Positions 4,376 to 5,453 of a DNA stretch of 5,453 nucleotides are shown in pieces. How positions within the stretch are numbered: position 1 is the stretch's first letter; each line of letters begins with the position of its first letter. The notes under the pieces are model-generated. The model made no database searches and was not told the DNA's origin. It saw only the letters and a program-made list of their open reading frames with translations. The stretch is from Gammaproteobacteria bacterium (GTDB lineage: Bacteria > Pseudomonadota > Gammaproteobacteria > Chromatiales > Chromatiaceae). The position numbers were made by a program, and so were the translations under genes. Where the stretch lies: positions 1 through 5,453 of the forward strand of contig JAGVUH010000169.1 in NCBI GenBank assembly GCA_019136395.1. Reading direction: 5' to 3'.

Positions 4376-4682
4376 GAAACTTTCCAAGAATGAACTGGAG
4401 AAGCTGGAGGCTGGGCGTGATGTTTGGCAAGAGGTACTGGATGGCGTGAAGGAGATAAAGGCTGGTGGGGGGCGAAGAACCCTAGTCGAGCCTACCTCTG
4501 AGGTTGTGCGTGTGCGCATGAAGAGCGGTCTATCGCAAGCGCAGTTTGCTGCGCTGCTGGGTGTTTCAAAGCGAACGCTGGAGCAATGGGAGCAAGGAAG
4601 AAGAGAACCCTCCGGTGCGGCGCAAAAACTCATCCGAATTGCCGATAGTCATCCTGAAGTATTACTTGAGGTGGCGGCGTAA
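4368..4682 (+). CDS. HTH antitoxin of the HigA/NadS type
   Basis: This 104-residue protein has an Xre-type helix-turn-helix at residues 56-77 (SQAQFAALLGVSKRTLEQW, then EQG) followed by RREPSGAAQKLIRIADSHPE, the strongly conserved end of NadS-like and HigA2-like antitoxins. The N-terminal 45 residues are charged and likely bind the toxin. It should neutralise the upstream RelE/HigB toxin and, as a dimer, bind the palindrome in the module's promoter. The ATG at 4368 has GGAGG nine bases upstream inside the toxin gene and overlaps the toxin's stop, so translation is coupled but has its own strong ribosome site. That would favour antitoxin over toxin synthesis, since the toxin has no visible ribosome site. 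Confidence 0.93.
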   Translation: MAKKLSKNELEKLEAGRDVWQEVLDGVKEIKAGGGRRTLVEPTSEVVRVRMKSGLSQAQFAALLGVSKRTLEQWEQGRREPSGAAQKLIRIADSHPEVLLEVAA

Positions 4683-4705
4683 CCTGATAGAGCACATTCG
4701 ATGAA

Positions 4706-4733
4706 CCGAAAGGCCGAAATCGAGCCTTTGGAG
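4706..4733 (+). promoter_or_regulatory. Hairpin covering the ribosome binding site of the DUF2442 gene
   Basis: AAAGGC (4709-4714) pairs with GCCTTT (4724-4729), and the flanking CC (4706-4707) can pair with GG (4730-4731), part of the GGAG ribosome site of the next gene. Partial occlusion of that site is possible. A direct repeat of CCGAAA lies in the same stretch. Confidence 0.35.
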
Positions 4734-4739
4734 TAGCTG

Positions 4740-5072
4740 ATGAGACTTCTTCATTTCAAGCGAACAGTTGGTTTCGAGTTTTTATTGACGTTTGAGAATG
4801 GCGAAACCATTGAAGTCGATTTGCAACCGCTTCTAGGTGCGTATTTATCCGAGGAGCATGTCGCTTCGGCACGCATTGATCCGGATTGGGGCTGCCTGGA
4901 GTTTCGCCATGGCTCTGTCGATATCGCACCCAGCACGTTGTACCGGTTCGCTACCAGTCACCGCAAGGTCGCTAGTAGACTGCTTGATTCTGGAAAACGT
5001 GCCGAAATTCCTGGCCTTGGCCTAAACAGTGAGCGCGCCACGGGTGGCGAGCCTAGCCGGCGCCTCATCTGA
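4740..5072 (+). CDS. DUF2442-type protein, possible toxin-antitoxin component
   Basis: This 110-residue protein shows the DUF2442 pattern: FLLTFENGETIEVDLQPLL (14-32), ARIDPDWGCLEFRHGSVDIA (44-63) and PSTLYRF (64-70). It corresponds to the family's strand with an acidic DL, the variable loop, and the closing G-x-DIAP-x-TLY. Family members are usually 80-110 residues long and are often found beside DUF4160 or other small genes in modules thought to be toxin-antitoxin systems; no DUF4160 partner is visible here. Residues 72-110 are an extra basic, helix-like tail. The ATG at 4740 has GGAG six bases upstream. It lies 57 bases behind the antitoxin, so it may be cotranscribed with the HigBA-type module. 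The biochemical role is unknown. Confidence 0.8.
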   Translation: MRLLHFKRTVGFEFLLTFENGETIEVDLQPLLGAYLSEEHVASARIDPDWGCLEFRHGSVDIAPSTLYRFATSHRKVASRLLDSGKRAEIPGLGLNSERATGGEPSRRLI

Positions 5073-5077
5073 GGCGC
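5060..5077 (+). other. GC-rich hairpin over the stop codon of the DUF2442 gene
   Basis: GCGCCTCA-TC-TGAGGCGC is a perfect inverted repeat; with a realistic loop it gives seven base pairs. It contains the gene's TGA stop (5070-5072). No T-run follows directly, though AATTTT occurs at about 5095-5100. It may be a weak terminator or an mRNA-end stabiliser. Confidence 0.45.
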
Positions 5078-5129
5078 GCCCTGCGTCAGGCCGGAATTTT
5101 CGGCAGACCCACTGAGCGGTGATCAGTAA

Positions 5130-5348
5130 ATGTACAACTCGGATCAGTCCCTCAATCGGTTCATACAGGCTCAGGAGCGCGTCTACGGGGTCGCTCTCGC
5201 TGAGCTGCGCGCCGGCCGTAAGCGCGGTCACTGGATCAGGTTTGTCCTGCCGCAGCTTCGCGGGCTGGGCTATAGCCAGATGTCTCGGGAGTACGGGCTA
5301 TCCGGGCAGCCTGAGGTGGCCAAGGAGCGAAAAGAGATCACGCGATGA
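5130..5348 (+). pseudogene. Truncated DUF1810-type gene with a foreign C-terminal tail
   Basis: Residues 8-58 match the N-terminal half of DUF1810 proteins: LNRFIQAQERVYGVALAELR, AGRKRGHWIRFVLPQLRGLG, then a segment ending YGLSG. Intact members are about 140 residues long and continue from this point into an EA-x-x-YL helix. Here the frame changes character to QPEVAKERKEITR and ends at 72 residues. The tail overlaps the next ATG as ATGA, so it looks like the end of a different gene that was once coupled to the next one. I infer a deletion fusing the first half of DUF1810 to the last dozen codons of another small gene, with the junction near 5300. The ATG at 5130 has only a weak GGTGA upstream. 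A short functional protein cannot be excluded, but loss of half the fold argues against it. Confidence 0.65.
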
Positions 5349-5453
5349 AACCACCCCGGATCGATGCCGTTACCGTTCTTGCCCCGGGCGTTCTGGAAAT
5401 CTGTTGGCCACGCCTCGACCACGCGTATGGTTTCAATGAATCAGTGTCTCCCT
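5345..5453 (+). CDS. Start of a possible DUF2442-like gene (runs off right edge)
   Basis: The ATG at 5345 overlaps the upstream stop (ATGA), and AGGAG-type sequence (CCAAGGAGCG, about 5320-5329) lies a little far upstream. The first residues, MKPPRIDAVTVLAPGVLEIC, resemble DUF2442 N-termini, where PRI-x-AV is followed by a strand. The next residues (WPRLDHAYGFNESVSP) do not show the expected D-G-x-x-x-x-VDL segment, so the family call is weak or the gene is altered. Thirty-six codons are visible. Confidence 0.4.
   Translation, partial: MKPPRIDAVTVLAPGVLEICWPRLDHAYGFNESVSP

Noticed and set aside
4146..4633. Minus-strand open frames over the toxin-antitoxin genes
   Set aside because: They are shadows of two clearly recognised plus-strand genes.
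1..5453. CRISPR array, tRNA, rRNA or insertion-sequence ends
   Set aside because: I saw no regularly spaced repeats, no tRNA-like cloverleaf signatures, and no transposase or terminal inverted repeats in the window, despite the CARF domain and the rearranged genes.

Overview
The window reads as an accessory or defence-type island from a moderately GC-rich proteobacterium. A gammaproteobacterium, perhaps close to purple sulfur bacteria, is my guess from protein style and the density of toxin-antitoxin-like genes; no sequence here fixes the taxon.

Left part, minus strand (1-1674). A 504-residue sigma-54 enhancer-binding regulator has an N-terminal CARF-like sensor domain, an AAA+ domain with an intact GAFTGA loop, and a Fis-type helix-turn-helix. 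This is the RtcR-type layout. Directly behind its stop codon, on the same strand, is a near-consensus -24/-12 sigma-54 promoter (159 to 144). Behind that, after a short leader and a good ribosome binding site, begins a gene that runs off the left edge. Its 26 visible residues match the N-terminus of RecF/SMC/OLD-like AAA ATPases. The simplest reading is a ligand-gated switch: a nucleotide or RNA-end signal binds the CARF domain, the regulator activates sigma-54 polymerase, and an ATPase effector is switched on. This is the most interesting part of the window.

Middle (1683-2575, plus strand). This is gene wreckage. A fragment of an unrecognised protein is frameshifted in its glycine/alanine-rich tail and joined to the C-terminal half of a PIN-domain toxin. 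The PIN half has a second frame break that removes a segment expected to carry a conserved acidic residue. The small antitoxin-like partner gene that overlaps the PIN stop is intact.

Middle right (2801-3596, minus strand). Three small overlapping genes form an operon: an open frame of about 59 residues without an ATG, a HicB-like protein of 128 residues, and a 72-residue protein. The first stop overlaps an ATG with an excellent Shine-Dalgarno sequence, but that ATG is out of frame with the HicB-like gene. A 15-bp perfect palindrome lies at the operon's 5' end.

Right (4025-5453, plus strand). A toxin-first HigBA/NadS-type module has a clear promoter with a 17-bp palindromic operator and probably a leaderless toxin mRNA. 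It is followed by a DUF2442-type gene, a truncated DUF1810-type gene with a foreign tail, and the start of a possible second DUF2442-like gene that overlaps it by ATGA.

At least two and up to four frame breaks consistent with small indels occur in the window. Real pseudogene decay and assembly indels cannot be told apart from the sequence alone.
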